From NCBI RefSeq assembly GCF_006228185.1, contig NZ_CP040825.1, positions 372,001 through 436,000 of the forward strand: 64,000 nucleotides of DNA, written 5' to 3'. The stretch is from Mycoplasma nasistruthionis (lineage in GTDB: Bacteria; Bacillota_I; Bacilli_A; Mycoplasmatales; Metamycoplasmataceae). This document shows positions 11,700-26,341 of the stretch, piece after piece (the first letter of the stretch is position 1; each line of letters begins with the position of its first letter). The translations under genes and the position numbers were made by a program. The notes under the pieces were generated by a model that did not search any database, was not told the origin of the DNA, and saw nothing but the letters and a program-made list of their open reading frames with translations.

Positions 11700-12197
11700 T
11701 TAAATTAACTCTTTCATTTTGTTTTCTAAAGAATCAAAGTCAACTTGTGCTTTAACTTGATCGTTAATTTGTTTGTAAACAACTTTGTTATCTTTGTCTA
11801 AAACAAACATTGCTCTAGCTGAAATTTTTAATTCATTAATTAACACTCCAAAACCATTTAGTGTTGAATGGTCGAAGTAATCTGAATAAAGTTGAATGTC
11901 TCCAACTTTGTGTCCATCAGCATAGTTTTGTAGTGCTGTTGGTAAATCAACTGAAAATGATGCATAGTCAAATTGTGGATATTTTTCAGATAATTCTGCT
12001 AGTTTTAAAACTTGCATATCACAAACTGAAGTGTCAATTGAAGGGAATGTGGCTACTACTATGTAGTCATGTTCTCTATTAACTTCTGATTGCGCAAAAC
12101 CACCTCTTAAAGCACCGCTTAATTTTACTGCTTGATTCATTTCAACTTCATTACCATTAAGTGTAAGTTGTTTGTCATCGATATATGTAACTCTCAT
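11700..12197 (-). CDS. tpx: Thiol peroxidase, 1-Cys form
   Basis: 165 residues, Tpx-type peroxiredoxin that reduces peroxides in the cytoplasm. The peroxidatic site is in FPSIDTSVCDMQ near residue 59, the family signature. The resolving cysteine that classical Tpx carries about 34 residues later (in the LPFA..RFC region) is absent. Here the segment reads VDLPTALQNYADGHK and the whole protein has a single Cys. It must therefore be recycled by an external thiol. Start at 12197 with an AAGGAG site. First gene of the tpx-M42 operon. Confidence 0.93.
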   Translation of the reverse strand: MRVTYIDDKQLTLNGNEVEMNQAVKLSGALRGGFAQSEVNREHDYIVVATFPSIDTSVCDMQVLKLAELSEKYPQFDYASFSVDLPTALQNYADGHKVGDIQLYSDYFDHSTLNGFGVLINELKISARAMFVLDKDNKVVYKQINDQVKAQVDFDSLENKMKELI

Positions 12198-12234
12198 ATC
12201 ATCTCCTTAAATAAAAAAGCCTGATACAGGCATA

Positions 12235-12318
12235 TGGTGCACTAAACAGGACTTGAACCTGCACGGATTTCTCCAGTAGATTTTGAGTCTACGGTGTCTA
12301 CCATTCCACCATTAGTGC
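12235..12318 (-). tRNA. tRNA-Leu(CAA)
   Basis: 84-nt cloverleaf on the minus strand. The acceptor stem GCACTAA pairs TTAGTGC, with encoded CCA. The D-arm has GGTAGACAC. Anticodon stem GTAGA/TCTAC with loop CTCAAAA gives CAA. A long class II variable arm and the T-loop GTTCAAGTC are present. Confidence 0.95.
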
Positions 12319-12342
12319 GCTTTTAACTATTATACTAAAAAG

Positions 12343-12840
12343 TTAATAGTTATTAACAATTCGTTGGTGATTAGTGTTATTTTTCAATAAATATGCTTCG
12401 TTTAAATCATTTTGTGTATAACCTAATGAAACAAATGAACCTAGTGCAATTTCAAAAGCATAAAGCAAGGTATCTTGATTAGAATTTTGCATAAAATCAG
12501 TTATTGCGATAAATAATTGTTGAAATTGAATGTTAATATCATCATTTACAATCTTAGGTTCAATAATAGGTTTTAAATCATAATTAATAGCTAAATTAAC
12601 AAAAAAGTGTAATAAATCAGCAAATTCCTCAGTGACTTTATTTTTTTGAATATTTTTGTTTAATTTTCAGTATTTAAAAGATTGCACTTCGTTAATAAAT
12701 TCACCAGCTTCAATGATTAAAGCTAAACTTTTTTGAACTTGTAAATCATTACTGTTTAAATTTGGATTTAGTTTTTTAGCCTTTAATTCTATTTTGTTAT
12801 CTAATTCTTTTTGCATTTGAAAAATACTTGATAAATTCAT
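12343..12840 (-). CDS. Dimeric (all-alpha) dUTPase-like pyrophosphatase
   Basis: 165 residues, fully helical. Two acidic motifs typical of the dimeric dUTPase/MazG superfamily are present: EAGEFINEVQSFKYWK (~46-61) and EEFADLLHFFVNLA (~74-87), which coordinate magnesium. Predicted reaction: dUTP to dUMP plus PPi, limiting uracil in DNA. ATG 12840 follows a TATAAT by 6 nt with no ribosome-binding site, so a leaderless transcript is likely. Substrate specificity is inferred. Confidence 0.85.
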
Positions 12841-12846
12841 GCATTA

Positions 12847-12852
12847 ATTATA
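12847..12852 (-). promoter_or_regulatory. Leaderless -10 promoter of the dUTPase gene
   Basis: TATAAT, then 6 nt, then ATG (TATAATTAATGCATG). The same 15-nt string precedes degV. Confidence 0.6.
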
Positions 12853-12884
12853 ATACTTTGGCTTAATTTTAGGGCAAAAAGTTA

Positions 12885-12915
12885 TAAAAAAATAAGTTGC
12901 ATTAAGCAACTTATT
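12885..12915 (-). terminator. Terminator of rpoB-rpoC
   Basis: 10-bp perfect stem AATAAGTTGC / GCAACTTATT followed on the minus strand by T6, starting about 20 nt after the rpoC stop. Confidence 0.9.
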
Positions 12916-12934
12916 TAGCATTATTTTAATGAAA

Positions 12935-17414
<4,480 letters not shown>

Positions 17415-17422
<8 letters not shown>

Positions 17423-20400
17423 TTAAGTCACCTCCCATTTCATTGAAATCAAAGTATTGTTCTGTGTTTACTGACATGTCATCTGTAATTGTTTTTTCAG
17501 ATAATTCTAGTTTCATTCCTAGACCTTTAAGTTCATAACTTAAAACGTTAAATGATTCAGGAATTCCTGGATCTGGTAATTCTTTACCTGAAACCAAAGC
17601 ACTATATAGTGAATTTCTTCCTGCTATATCATCTGATTTATAAGTAAGAATTTCTTGTAGCACATTAGCAGCTCCATAAGATTCGATGGCTCATGTTTCC
17701 ATTTCCCCGAATCTTTGTCCCCCGTTTTGAGATTTCCCTCCAAGTGGTTGTTGGGTAATCAGTGAGTATGGCCCGACGCTACGTGCATGCATTTTATCAT
17801 CAACCATGTGGTTAAGTTTTAACATGTACATAACACCGATTGAAATTGGTTTGTCAAACTTACGTCCTGTAATTGGATCGATTAATGTTTGTTTACCGTT
17901 TTTATCTAAACCAGCTTCTTCTAAAGCAGCTTCGATATCTTGTTTTTTAACCCCATCGAATGAAGGTGTAACGAATTTAACACCAAGTTTTCTAGCGGCC
18001 ATACCTAAGTGTAACTCTAAAACTTGACCAATGTTCATACGTGAAGGCACACCTTGTGGGTTAAGCATAATGTCTAATGGTGTTCCATCTTCTAAATATG
18101 GCATATCTTCTTCTGGTAAAACAATTGAGATAACCCCTTTGTTTCCGTGACGACCAGCCATTTTATCCCCAACTTTGATTTTACGTTTTTGCGCAATTGA
18201 GACTTTAACAATTTTATCTACACCTTCTTCTAAAGTATCTCCATTATCACGTGAAAGAATTTCAACGTGAGTTACAGTACCGTGGTGACCGTTTTTAACT
18301 TTTAATGAAGTATCTTTTGTTGTTGAAGGACGTTGACTTAAAATTGCCATTAATAATTTTTCTTCTTGAGAAGGATTATCTTCACCTTTTGGTGACAATC
18401 TACCAACTAAAACATCACCTGGTAATACTTCTGATCCAACTCTTACAATACCATTTTCATCTAGATTTCTGATTGAGTGTTTTGAAACATTTGGAATATT
18501 AGCAGTTAAAACATCATCACCTGCACGAGAAGTTCTGAATTGAATGATTTGTTCTTCAATATGAATTGATGTATAAACATCATCCTTAACTAATCTTTCA
18601 TTAATAATAACAGCATCCTCGAAGTTATATCCATTTCAGGTTGTGAATCCAACTAAAACGTTTTTACCTAATGCCATTTCTCCATCTTTAAATGATGAAC
18701 CATCAACTAGTAAGTCACCTTTTTCGACATATTGACCTACTTTAACAATTGGTTTTTGCTGGATTAAAGTATCTTGATTTGATCTTTCAAAGTTTCTTAG
18801 GGTATATTTATCTGTACTATCTTTTTGGTTTTTAATATGAATTTTTGAACCGTCAACATAAGTTACTACACCGGCATTTTTAGCTACTAAGTTATATGAT
18901 GAATACTTAGCAATATCGGCTTCAATACCAGTTGCAACAAATGGGGCTTCAGCTTCTAATAAAGGAACTGCTTGACGTTGCATGTTAGATCCCATAAGCG
19001 CACGGTTGGCATCATCGTTTTCTAAGAAAGGAATAGCAGCAGCAGCAACTGAAACTATTTGTTTTGAAGAAACCTCGATAAAATCGATTTCTTCTGGTGT
19101 ACCTGTTAAGTAAGTGTAATCACGTCTAATTGTTAAACTTTGATCAACAATTCTGTTGTTTTCATCAACTTTAACTGATGATTGAGCAAATGAGTAACCA
19201 ATTTCCTCAGCTGCAGTTAAGTATCTGATTTCATCATATTGAACAACTCCATTTTCCACTTTGAAGTAAGGAGTTTTTAAGAAACCTAATTCATCAACTT
19301 CTGCATAAGTAGCATAGTTTAAGATAAGACCAATGTTTGGTCCTTCAGGTGTTTCGATAGGACAAATTCTTCCATAGTGAGTTGCATGAACGTCACGAAC
19401 TTCGAATTGAGCTGTATCTCTGTTAAGACCACCAGGCCCTAGAGATGTAACACGACGTTTGTTTGAAACTTCGGCTAATGGGTTAATTTGGTCCATAAAT
19501 TGTGAAAGTTTTGATGAGTTAAAGAATTGTTTAAACTGAGTTGTAATAATTTTGTTATTGGTTACATTTTTTGCTGTAACTTTACTTGCTTCTTTAGAAC
19601 CCATACGTTCACGAGTTTGTTTTTCAAATTTAATTAAAGCAGTTGCTAATTGACCTTCTAATAATTCACCAACAGAAACAATACGTTTATTTGTTAATGA
19701 ATCTGGATCATCGTCTTGACCAATTCCTTCAAGTAAGTTGAAGTAATAATTAATAGCAGCAACAATATCAGAAATCAATAGATGAGTTTCTTTTGATTTA
19801 GGGTCATTCCCAATAACTAAAACAGGATTTTCTGGATGTTCATCCATGTGTTTTTTAGTTGGGTAAACTAAAAGTTTAGAAATACGAATACGTTTTTCTA
19901 ATTCATCCTTTTCATCTTTTTCATCAATCAGATTGTAGTAAACAATTTTTGGATCAATTCCAGGAATGTTTGACATTAATCTTAATTGGTTTTTGTTTTC
20001 AGTCAATTCTTGAATTTTCTTAGCTTTTGCTAGATCGATAAATTCACCTTTAACAAATAAAGGTTTATCTTCGTTTCTGATTGTTAAGTTTTCAGCTAAG
20101 TATGTATTTGTAATACGGTCAACTAATGATAGTTTTTTATTCAACATGTAACGACCTGTGCTTGAAAGGTTGTAACGTTTTTTATCAAATAAAGTGTTTG
20201 GTAACAATGAAGCTTTTGCACTATCTGTAGGTCTATCACCTTTTCTCATAGTGTTGAAAAGTTCATCTTGACAATTTTTAAGTAATTCCAACTTGTCAGC
20301 GTAGTCTTCTAAAATAAACTTGTCTTTTCTTAAAGTTGTATCTAAAACATCACTGTTTCCGAATAATTCACGAATTGTTTTTTCCTCAAACCCGAATGCA

Positions 20401-21050
20401 CCAAGGAATGTTCCTAAATTAACGTTTTTGTTTTTATCAATTTTTACTTTAACTGTATCAGTTGCTGATGAAGTAACACGGTGTGAAATTTCTAATCAAG
20501 AACCGATTCTAGGTAAAATTTCTAATTTGTTGAAAAGGTCATCAGATTGTTTATTTCTAACACTTAGTCCAAAATAAGCACCAGGTGAACGGATCAACTG
20601 ACTAACAATAACTTTTTCAGATCCGTTAATGATGAAACTTCCACCTGAAGTCATGTAAGGAATTTCTCCTAGTAAAACTTCATCTGTTTGAGTTTCACCT
20701 GTTTCTCCTAGTTCTCATCTAAGTTCGGCATAAACTTTTAAACTAAAGTTGATTCCTTTAGCTTTACATTTTCTAATTTCTTCACTTTCACTTGTGATTT
20801 TTTTGAATGGGTATTCAAATCTAATTGAACCTTTTACATAATCAAGTTTAACTTCTTGATTTGCAGCTTCAATTGGATAAACATCTAATAAACAAGCTTC
20901 TATTCTTTCGCGAACAAATTTTTCAAAACTTGATTTGCTTGTTTTCAGAATGTCAAATAATTCTAACGATTTTTTAGTAACAGAGTAATCTCTTCTCTCT
21001 GTAATTGGACCAAATTTACGTAATTTGTAATTTGTTGGTTTAGAATTCAT
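17415..21050 (-). CDS. rpoB: RNA polymerase beta subunit
   Basis: 1,211 residues. Clear RpoB segments include [20 protein letters not shown] with the rifampicin-region [44 protein letters not shown] and the C-terminal [23 protein letters not shown] 21050 is preferred to the in-frame ATG 21074 because AAAGGA lies about 10 nt upstream and the protein then begins like other RpoB ([14 protein letters not shown]). It is coupled to rpoC by an 8-nt overlap. Confidence 0.98.
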
Positions 21051-21063
21051 GCAATTAAGTCCT

Positions 21064-21466
21064 TTCTGAGTCAACCTATAAAATCAAAACAAAAAAATGC
21101 ATATAAAAATGCTGTTTCTTATAAAGGTATATATATTTTAGCAAAATGATAAAAATTTCCAATATAAAAAAGTAGGATTTTTTAAGTTTCATTTTTTTGC
21201 TATTTTAAAGCTTTTTAAACTGAAAAAATTAACTATTAGAAATGATTTTTTCAGTTGAAAAAATAAAAATTTAAGTTAAATTATCAAATATTAAAATCTG
21301 AAACAACAGAAAATTTTAATGATTTTGTTCTTCTATATTTTCATGTTATGAAATAAATGAAAAAGTTTTTCATTTTTATATAAAAAAAACGTTGTTTTTA
21401 TTTTAAAATTGTCATTTTTATATTCGTTTTAATAAAAGTTAAATAATTTATATAGAGAAGGTAAAT
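21064..21466. other. 403-bp divergent intergenic region with unexplained inverted repeats
   Basis: No gene seen. A possible rpoB promoter (TTGCTA, 15 nt, TATAAG) lies near 21125-21150 on the minus strand. A perfect 12-bp inverted repeat (AACTGAAAAAAT at 21218-21229, ATTTTTTCAGTT at 21245-21256) and a second AT-rich hairpin near 21355-21378 look like terminators or remnants of a lost gene. Both flanking genes point away, so terminators are not expected here. Confidence 0.4.
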
Positions 21467-22448
21467 ATGAATATTAATCGCTTTTTAAAATTTACAACTT
21501 TTTGTATTTTTGCATTGTCTTTTGTTTCAGCATCATGCCATAATAATCAGAGTAAATCATTAACTGAAAAAGTTGTAAAAAAGAACAACAACGAAGAACC
21601 AGAACCACTTGTCGAAAAAAAACAATATAACTCTTGAAAATTGATTTCCTGAGATTGTCATTAAAAATAATTATTCAGATGAAATATTAGAGCAACTCAA
21701 AATAGCTCAAAGTGTTTTCCAACACCTAAAACAAGATGAGGAATTTGTAAAATACTTACAAATTTTCTATAGCGCCACTATTCATGATAAGCCTTCCGAA
21801 ATTAATAAATATTTCTCAGAGATTGACCCTAATAAATTAATGAATTTTTTAGAAAAATTTAAGTCATACTATGTTGTTGAGAAGTATAAAAAATATATTA
21901 AAGCATATAGTTTATATATTAAAGATTTCGATTTGTTCAAACCAGAACCTTTGTTTTCTAACCAAAGCGAAAACATTACAGTAGTTAACAAGCAAGAAGT
22001 TGACAACATTGGAAAATCTTATGTAAAACTCCTTGTACACAATAAGGAAGAAAATAAAAATAAATCCATTTGATATAAATTCAATAAATGGAAAAAATAT
22101 GAAATACAAAATCCAAAAAAAATAGATTATGACCCTTTTGCAGAATCTGGTGTGGTTATAGTTCCGACAAATATTTGAGATACTTTCAATTTTTCAAATC
22201 ACCAAAACTATAGTGAAGAATTACCATACGTAATTGCTGAACTTAAAGATAATAACAAAGTTAAACAGATAATTAATACTAATCAAAGTTTAATCGCTAA
22301 CTACAAGGGATATTCTACTGACTCTGAAAATATTTATTATTACTTTTATTTAAATATTAAAAGTAAGTTAGTAGAAAAAATTATGTACACATTCACTTTT
22401 AAAAGAAGGGATGTGTTTTTTAATGAATTTAAAACAATTTACAGTTAA
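21467..22448 (+). pseudogene. Lipoprotein gene, frameshifted at A8 and truncated by an IS
   Basis: ATG 21467 encodes a basic N-terminus, hydrophobic core and lipobox FVSASC, then a short hydrophilic linker. An A8 run at 21615-21622 puts the frame into an early stop at about 21661. With seven As the frame continues for some 270 further residues (NITLENWFPEIVIKNNYSDE onward). Near 22367 the reading frame enters the left end of an IS copy and stops at 22448, so the native C-terminus is lost. Function unknown. The A8 run could be a phase-variable switch, but the IS truncation argues for a decayed gene. Confidence 0.75.
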
Positions 22449-23328
22449 AGAAAAACTAAAATACATAAATTTAAATCAGAATTATGGTTTAGCTTATGCT
22501 TCTGAAGTGTTTGCTAATGAATATTGAATTGATAGATATAAATGAAAGGGCAAAACAAAAACTGATGCATATCATTATGGGTGAATACTAATTACAAATT
22601 GATTAAAACTTTATAATATAGATATGTTATTATTGAAATCAAAATCAGGTAGACCTAAGAAGAAAAAACCCACTTTTGATGATTTAGGTCCAAATGAACG
22701 CGAAGCGATTGAGCGAGCTATAACAAGAGTTTTAGAAAGACATGGAATTAAGAAGTCTGAAATTTTTAAAGAAATTAAAGAATATGACAAAACTAAACTA
22801 TCAAGAATTAATATAAAAGGGATATCTGACTTTTTTGAATGTTCAAGAAGTGTATTTTACAACAACTACCAAAAGAAAACTAAAAGTGATCCAACGGAAA
22901 AATACTTGGACAAAAAGTTAATGAATTGAATTTTATGCGAAGCTCAAAAATCAGGTGAAGTTATAGGTAGAGATAAACTTTACCATAAGTATTTAAGCAC
23001 TAAACGTAAAAGAGTATCGTCATATGTATTTTGAATTAACTATATAAAAACAGGTTATAAATCTAAAGCTTACACAAACAAAAAGCCTAAGAAGAATCCG
23101 AAAGAAGATAAGTTTAAAAAGGTTTGAACTGAAGATTTAGTTGGAGGAGATTTTTCATCAAATTATTTTGGTGAAAAACTGCATGCTGATATTAAATTTG
23201 TTAAGGTAAATGACGGTTGAAAATATTTACATGTAATTACTGAAACTTATTCTAATTCAATCCTTAGTTGAACATTATCTAACGATAGAACTGCTCAATC
23301 AACTATAAATCTTTTAAAAAGTACTAAA
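22368..23328 (+). mobile_element. IS3/IS150-like element fragment, copy 1
   Basis: Starts with the terminal sequence TTAGTAGAAAAAATTATG, which recurs at 23329 and, degraded, at 25883. The transposase frame runs 22411-23364. Its 3' part, including the rest of the catalytic domain and the right terminal repeat, is missing because copy 2 is inserted at 23329. Confidence 0.75.
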
Positions 23329-23364
23329 TTAGTAGAAAAAATTATGTACACATTCATTTATTAA
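22411..23364 (+). pseudogene. Truncated IS3/IS150-family transposase (copy 1)
   Basis: About 317 residues in one frame with UGA as Trp. The N-terminal part has helix-turn-helix-like segments (EKLKYINLNQNYGLAYASEV, KSKSGRPKKKKPTFDDLG). The middle has the IS150-type HTH_21 region (GVIGRDKLYHKY-like). The start of the rve catalytic core includes the first Asp (KLHADIKFVKVNDGWKYLHV). The second Asp and the Glu are missing. The last dozen residues (KLVEKIMYTFIY) are read from the terminal repeat of the next copy. It is therefore inactive. Confidence 0.8.
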
Positions 23365-23518
23365 AAAAGAATGTGTTTTTATATGTCGCAAAAAAATTAC
23401 ATTAGAGGAAAAACTAAAATACATAAAACTAAAAATTTTAGCTAGCATTTGCATCAAAAGCTTTTGCAGATCAATATTGACAGCAAAGATATAAATCAAA
23501 AGAAAAAGCCTAATTAAA

Positions 23519-23554
23519 AACTTATCATTAAACCTGAATACTTATTAGAAACTG
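23519..23554 (+). repeat. 36-bp target-site duplication, left copy
   Basis: Identical to 25267-25302. It abuts the TGT end of the IS1202-like element and belongs to IS copy 2. Confidence 0.9.
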
Positions 23555-25266
23555 TGTAAAATATTGTTTAATTTGTCACTTTTTCGCGATTTAATTTAAT
23601 GATATTTTTATACAATATAAATGATGTTATTCTATTAGAATTTCATCAGAAATTTTGTTATGCAATGCGCGTATTTCTTTGAACATTTCGCGCATTGCTT
23701 TTTTTATTTCTTGTTCGTCAGGTTCAATTTGAGACAGTAAATTTATTAATCGATCCATGTATTTTTGTAAATATTGATGAAAGCTTTTATTTTTGCGCAA
23801 CAAAAAATACATTTGTTGAACATGTGGTACTGAAAGGTCTAAATTGTTTTCCAAAGCTCAAATTTCTGCTTTTGTCAAATCTTTTCCTTCAGGTTCTTTT
23901 GCATAATAAATCTTGTCTAAATATTTGAAATAAAAATTACCATCAGACGCCATTATTAATCTAGTTCATGATCAATCATGCATCATTAATCTTCTGCCAT
24001 CGCTCATATAAGCTCCGTAAATTTTCTTACCAAATCTAACCGCACCATTAATAACTTTTCTGTTGATTTCAATGTCAACTCTTCAATTATTTCTTAGCAT
24101 TCCTTCTTTGTTGAATAATGATTTTTTAGCAATAACTTTTTTAAATTTTGTGTTGTAGTAATTTACATATTTATCACCGTTTCTTCTTAAATCTTCAATT
24201 GTTTTAATTTGATTTTGACTAATGAAAACTGGTAGTTTATCTTGAGCACTTCTAAAAGATCTTTCAACATGCGGTTTGTGTTTAGGGTTTGATGAACTTA
24301 TTATTCTAATACCCTTTTCGTTTAAATTCTTTTCAAACATTGTCTCAGTACTTTCACTACCTCAAAATGTTTTACGTTTATCTGTATGGATTATTTTAGG
24401 GAATCCGAATCTTTTAAACACTATTTCTAGGAGTCTTTGATATCCAAGATTGGTTTCTTGATATTCAACTCACATACCTAAAAGCATTCCTGTTGATGCA
24501 TCAATTGCATGGTAAAGATAAATTTTGTTTTCTTTAAATAAATATGGTTCTACTTGAGCATCAATTTCAAGTATTTCACCAAACTTTAAATTCTTATTTA
24601 AATTCAAAATCTTTCTTTGTTTTTTGTAGTGTTTTTGTTTGTTTTGGATTTCTGCAATCATCATATGAGTTTCTTCATTTAGTTTTTTGATTTTCTTTAA
24701 ATCTCTGGTAATTTTTCTTCCTCTTTTTGTTGTGTGACGATTGTGAAAACCTAATTCATTAAATCTATAAATCATTCAAGAATAAGACAACTTTTCCTTA
24801 ATATTTTGATCTAAAAATGTCTCATAAAATTCTTTATAGCTTAATTCGTTGTCTGTTCTTTCTATGTCGATAATTGCGTTATTTGTTTCAAGATATTGTT
24901 TATAAATTTCTTGAAGTAAATCATCTGATATTTTTCGATCTTTAACTTTATTTATATTTTTATGTTTTGTTCTAACAAAACTTTTATCTCCCTTTTCTGT
25001 ATTAAAGATTTCCTTTTTGTATCTAATTATCGTTCTTACTGAAAGCCCTGTTTTTAAACTTAATTGTTCGTTTGTTCAGTTCTTGTGAATTGCTATTGTT
25101 TTTAAGTTTAAAATTCTATTTTTTTCATATTCTGTTGATAAATTTGCGTTCTTTAAATTTAGTTTAATCATAATTTAACAATTTTAAAACTTTTGAATCT
25201 TAAATTAAGCAAAAGTGACAAAATAAACCATAATACAAGGAGTGACAAATTAAACCATAATTCACA
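23555..25266 (-). mobile_element. Intact IS1202-like insertion sequence (1,712 bp)
   Basis: Bounded by 25-bp terminal inverted repeats (23555-23579 and 25242-25266) matching at 22 of 25 positions, starting TGT and ending ACA. The core GTTTAATTTGTCAC is identical at both ends. A 36-bp perfect direct repeat flanks it. A second, imperfect copy of the terminal motif (GTGACAAAATAAACCATAA, 25215-25233) lies just inside the right end and may be an extra transposase-binding site. One intact transposase gene fills it. Long target duplications are a known hallmark of the IS1202 group. Confidence 0.88.
23627..25171 (-). CDS. IS1202-like (ISNCY) DDE transposase
   Basis: 514 residues, intact with UGA as Trp. 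The N-terminal helix-turn-helix (LKTIAIHKNWTNEQLSLKTG) is followed by a second basic DNA-binding region and an rve-type catalytic core. The triad is D in GEILEIDAQVEP, D in IIHTDKRKTFWG and E in KHKPHVERSFRSAQDKLP. The C-terminal ~150 residues are helical and charged. The TDKRKTF...VER.F...QD spacing is that of the IS1202/ISNCY group rather than IS3 or IS30. It should be able to act on the intact terminal repeats around it. Confidence 0.88.
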
Positions 25267-25302
25267 AACTTATCATTAAACCTGAATACTTATTAGAAAC
25301 TG
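25267..25302 (+). repeat. 36-bp target-site duplication, right copy
   Basis: Perfect copy of 23519-23554, abutting the ACA end of the element. Confidence 0.9.
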
Positions 25303-25882
25303 GGCAAAACTTTATAATATAGACATTATGTTATTAAAATCAAAAACAGGTAAATCTAAAAAGGATAATTCTCCTAAATCAAAAAAATAACACTTAACGA
25401 CTTAGGTGAAAATGAAGAGATGCTTATGAATGAATAGTTGAAAAAATATTTGAAGATCACGGAATTCAAAAATCTGAAATATTAAAACGACTAAAAGAAT
25501 ATCAAGAAAAAGATTTCAAACAATAAACATTAAACAAACCTCAGATATTTTTGGATTTTCAAAAAGCTTATTTTATAACAACTATCAAAAAAACTAAGCA
25601 AGATTTAATTGACAAATATTTAGATAAAAAATGATGAATTGAATACAAAATGAAGCGCAAAAGTCAGGTGAATCCATTTTGCAGAGATAAGTTTTACCAT
25701 AAGTATTTAAGTATTAAACATAAAAAGTGTCTTATTATGTTTTTTGAATAAATTATCTAAAAACAAGTTATAAATCTTAAGCTCACATTACACAAATAAG
25801 AAAACAGGAAAAAATTCAAATGAAGATAAGTTTAAAAAGTTTGAATAGTAAATTGGGTGGCTGGTGATTTTTCATCAATAAA

Positions 25883-26212
25883 CTAGTAGAAAAGCTATGC
25901 ATACATTCATTAATTAATAAAAAATATGTTTTTATATGTCATAAAAATAATTCACAGCATGAAAATTCAAACATATAAAATTAAACAAACAATTGCATTA
26001 AACTGTTCACCATTTCTTCCAAGCGAATATCAAAAAACAAAATAATGAAAAGGCATTAATTAAATTCACCATTCGTAACTCATTTGAAAACAAGAATATA
26101 AGTGTTTATGGAATTAACATAAACACTTTCTTACCTTTAGAAACTGTTTGCATTATTTAGGAGTAAATACGAATACTATACCAAATGAATTGAATATATA
26201 GATGTTTTTATT
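25883..26212 (+). mobile_element. IS3/IS150-like remnant, copy 3
   Basis: Starts CTAGTAGAAAAGCTATG, a decayed form of the terminal sequence of copies 1 and 2. Scattered blocks match copy 1, including the N-terminal region and the string around ATATAGATGTTTTTATTAG. No usable frame. The sequence from about 26213 to 26310 has no recognisable origin. Confidence 0.55.
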
Positions 26213-26310
26213 AGACCGACACTAGCATATTCCCTAGCGGAACTAACTGTTTCTTAATACAATGTCGATTAAGTTTCAAAAATAACCATAAAATTTTGAA
26301 TCGTTTAGTA

Positions 26311-26341
26311 AAAAAGTACACCGAATTAGAGTGTACTTTTT
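26311..26341. terminator. Bidirectional terminator at the end of the p37-p29-p69 operon
   Basis: 11-bp perfect stem AAAAAGTACAC / GTGTACTTTTT with a 9-nt loop. The p69 stop codon (26326-26328) lies in the loop. Confidence 0.88.

Larger units (their letters stand above)
23329..25882 (+). mobile_element. IS3/IS150-like element fragment, copy 2 (degenerate, split)
   Basis: Begins with the same terminal sequence as copy 1. Its left 190-225 bp lie at 23329-23554 and it resumes at 25267 after an inserted IS1202-like element. Frames matching copy 1 can be followed (TLNDLGENEE, FYNNYQK, RDKFYHKYLS, GDFSS), but stops and indels break them everywhere. It ends abruptly at 25882 where copy 3 begins, within the codons equivalent to DFSSN of copy 1. 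Confidence 0.7.

Noticed and set aside
23627-25171. IS3 or IS30 family transposase
   Set aside because: Domain order, the TDKRKTF...VER.F...QD pattern and the 36-bp duplication fit the IS1202/ISNCY group better.
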